From NCBI GenBank assembly GCA_946811185.2, contig OX328102.1, positions 17,795,194-17,859,193 of the forward strand: a stretch of DNA of 64,000 bases, read 5' to 3'. The position numbers and the translations under genes were made by a program. Positions 63,795-64,000 of this stretch are shown in pieces. How positions within the stretch are numbered: the first letter of the stretch is position 1; each line of letters starts with the position of its first letter. Under the pieces are notes generated by a model that saw nothing but the letters and a program-made list of their open reading frames with translations, ran no database searches and had not been told where the DNA came from. This stretch comes from Hippopus hippopus. Its lineage: Eukaryota; Mollusca; Bivalvia; Cardiida; Cardiidae.

Positions 63795-64000
63795 CTGAAC
63801 AAAAATGAACACATAAAATCTTGCTGACAACATTTTGTACAGATCCAACAGAACACTTATCAAAATATCACGGCAAAAGTACAATTGCCAATAATAAACA
63901 TTTTCTCCCTTTGCCCCAATGTTTTAACAGGTATGTGTGAATTAACCGATTACCAGATGACACAATTTTTGACTTGTCCAATGAACCAGCTAATGGTCTG

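Noticed and set aside
63466..63766. Repetitive plus-strand open frames rich in YPKCT/LPKMH
   Set aside because: Translation of the minisatellite next to exon w1.

Overview
The window is intronic and exonic DNA of a single large animal gene on the minus strand: a plexin (semaphorin receptor). I could chain 29 consecutive coding exon positions from 63794 down to 1024. All splice phases agree, giving about 1,262 codons in one frame. The fragment starts in PSI domain 1, so the sema domain lies beyond the right edge. It runs through IPT1, PSI2, IPT2, PSI3 and IPT3-6, one transmembrane helix, the juxtamembrane coiled coil, the first GAP half, the Rho-binding domain (RBD) and the start of the second GAP half. 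The rest of the GAP domain lies beyond the left edge. By eye the cytoplasmic part is closest to class A/D plexins, but I did not settle the subclass.

The large AT-rich introns, tRNA-derived SINEs, satellite-bearing elements with GGGCCATGATGGCCC ends and dense foldback elements suggest a mollusc, most likely a heterodont bivalve. This is an inference from repeat style, not from a species marker.

Layout, right to left (transcription order): 62.8-63.7 kb, a minisatellite abutting the PSI1 exon; 50.5-60.3 kb, exons for IPT1, PSI2, IPT2 and PSI3; 47.2-50.4 kb, a satellite relic, a mariner transposase remnant with an intron-like gap, and a 45-bp minisatellite split by a foldback element; 31.9-45.5 kb, IPT3-6; 19.7-29.8 kb, transmembrane helix, GAP1 and first RBD exon; 7.5-19.7 kb, a 12-kb tandem array carrying five intact 177-bp copies of the second RBD exon; 1.0-6.6 kb, the linker and start of GAP2, with a 145-bp-period satellite element at 2.0-3.9 kb.

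Two features stand out. First, the five-fold RBD exon array: every copy has intact splice sites, the same phase (1-1) and an open frame, so it could act as a set of alternative exons. Second, an extremely dense family (about 60 copies in 64 kb) of about 220-bp foldback elements with CYCTTTACCA termini and TTAA target sites, probably piggyBac-type MITEs. One insertion splits a minisatellite and shows the empty site directly. Nearly every intron is built from these elements and a few other foldback, SINE and satellite families. No bacterial features, CRISPR arrays, rRNA or functional tRNA genes were seen.
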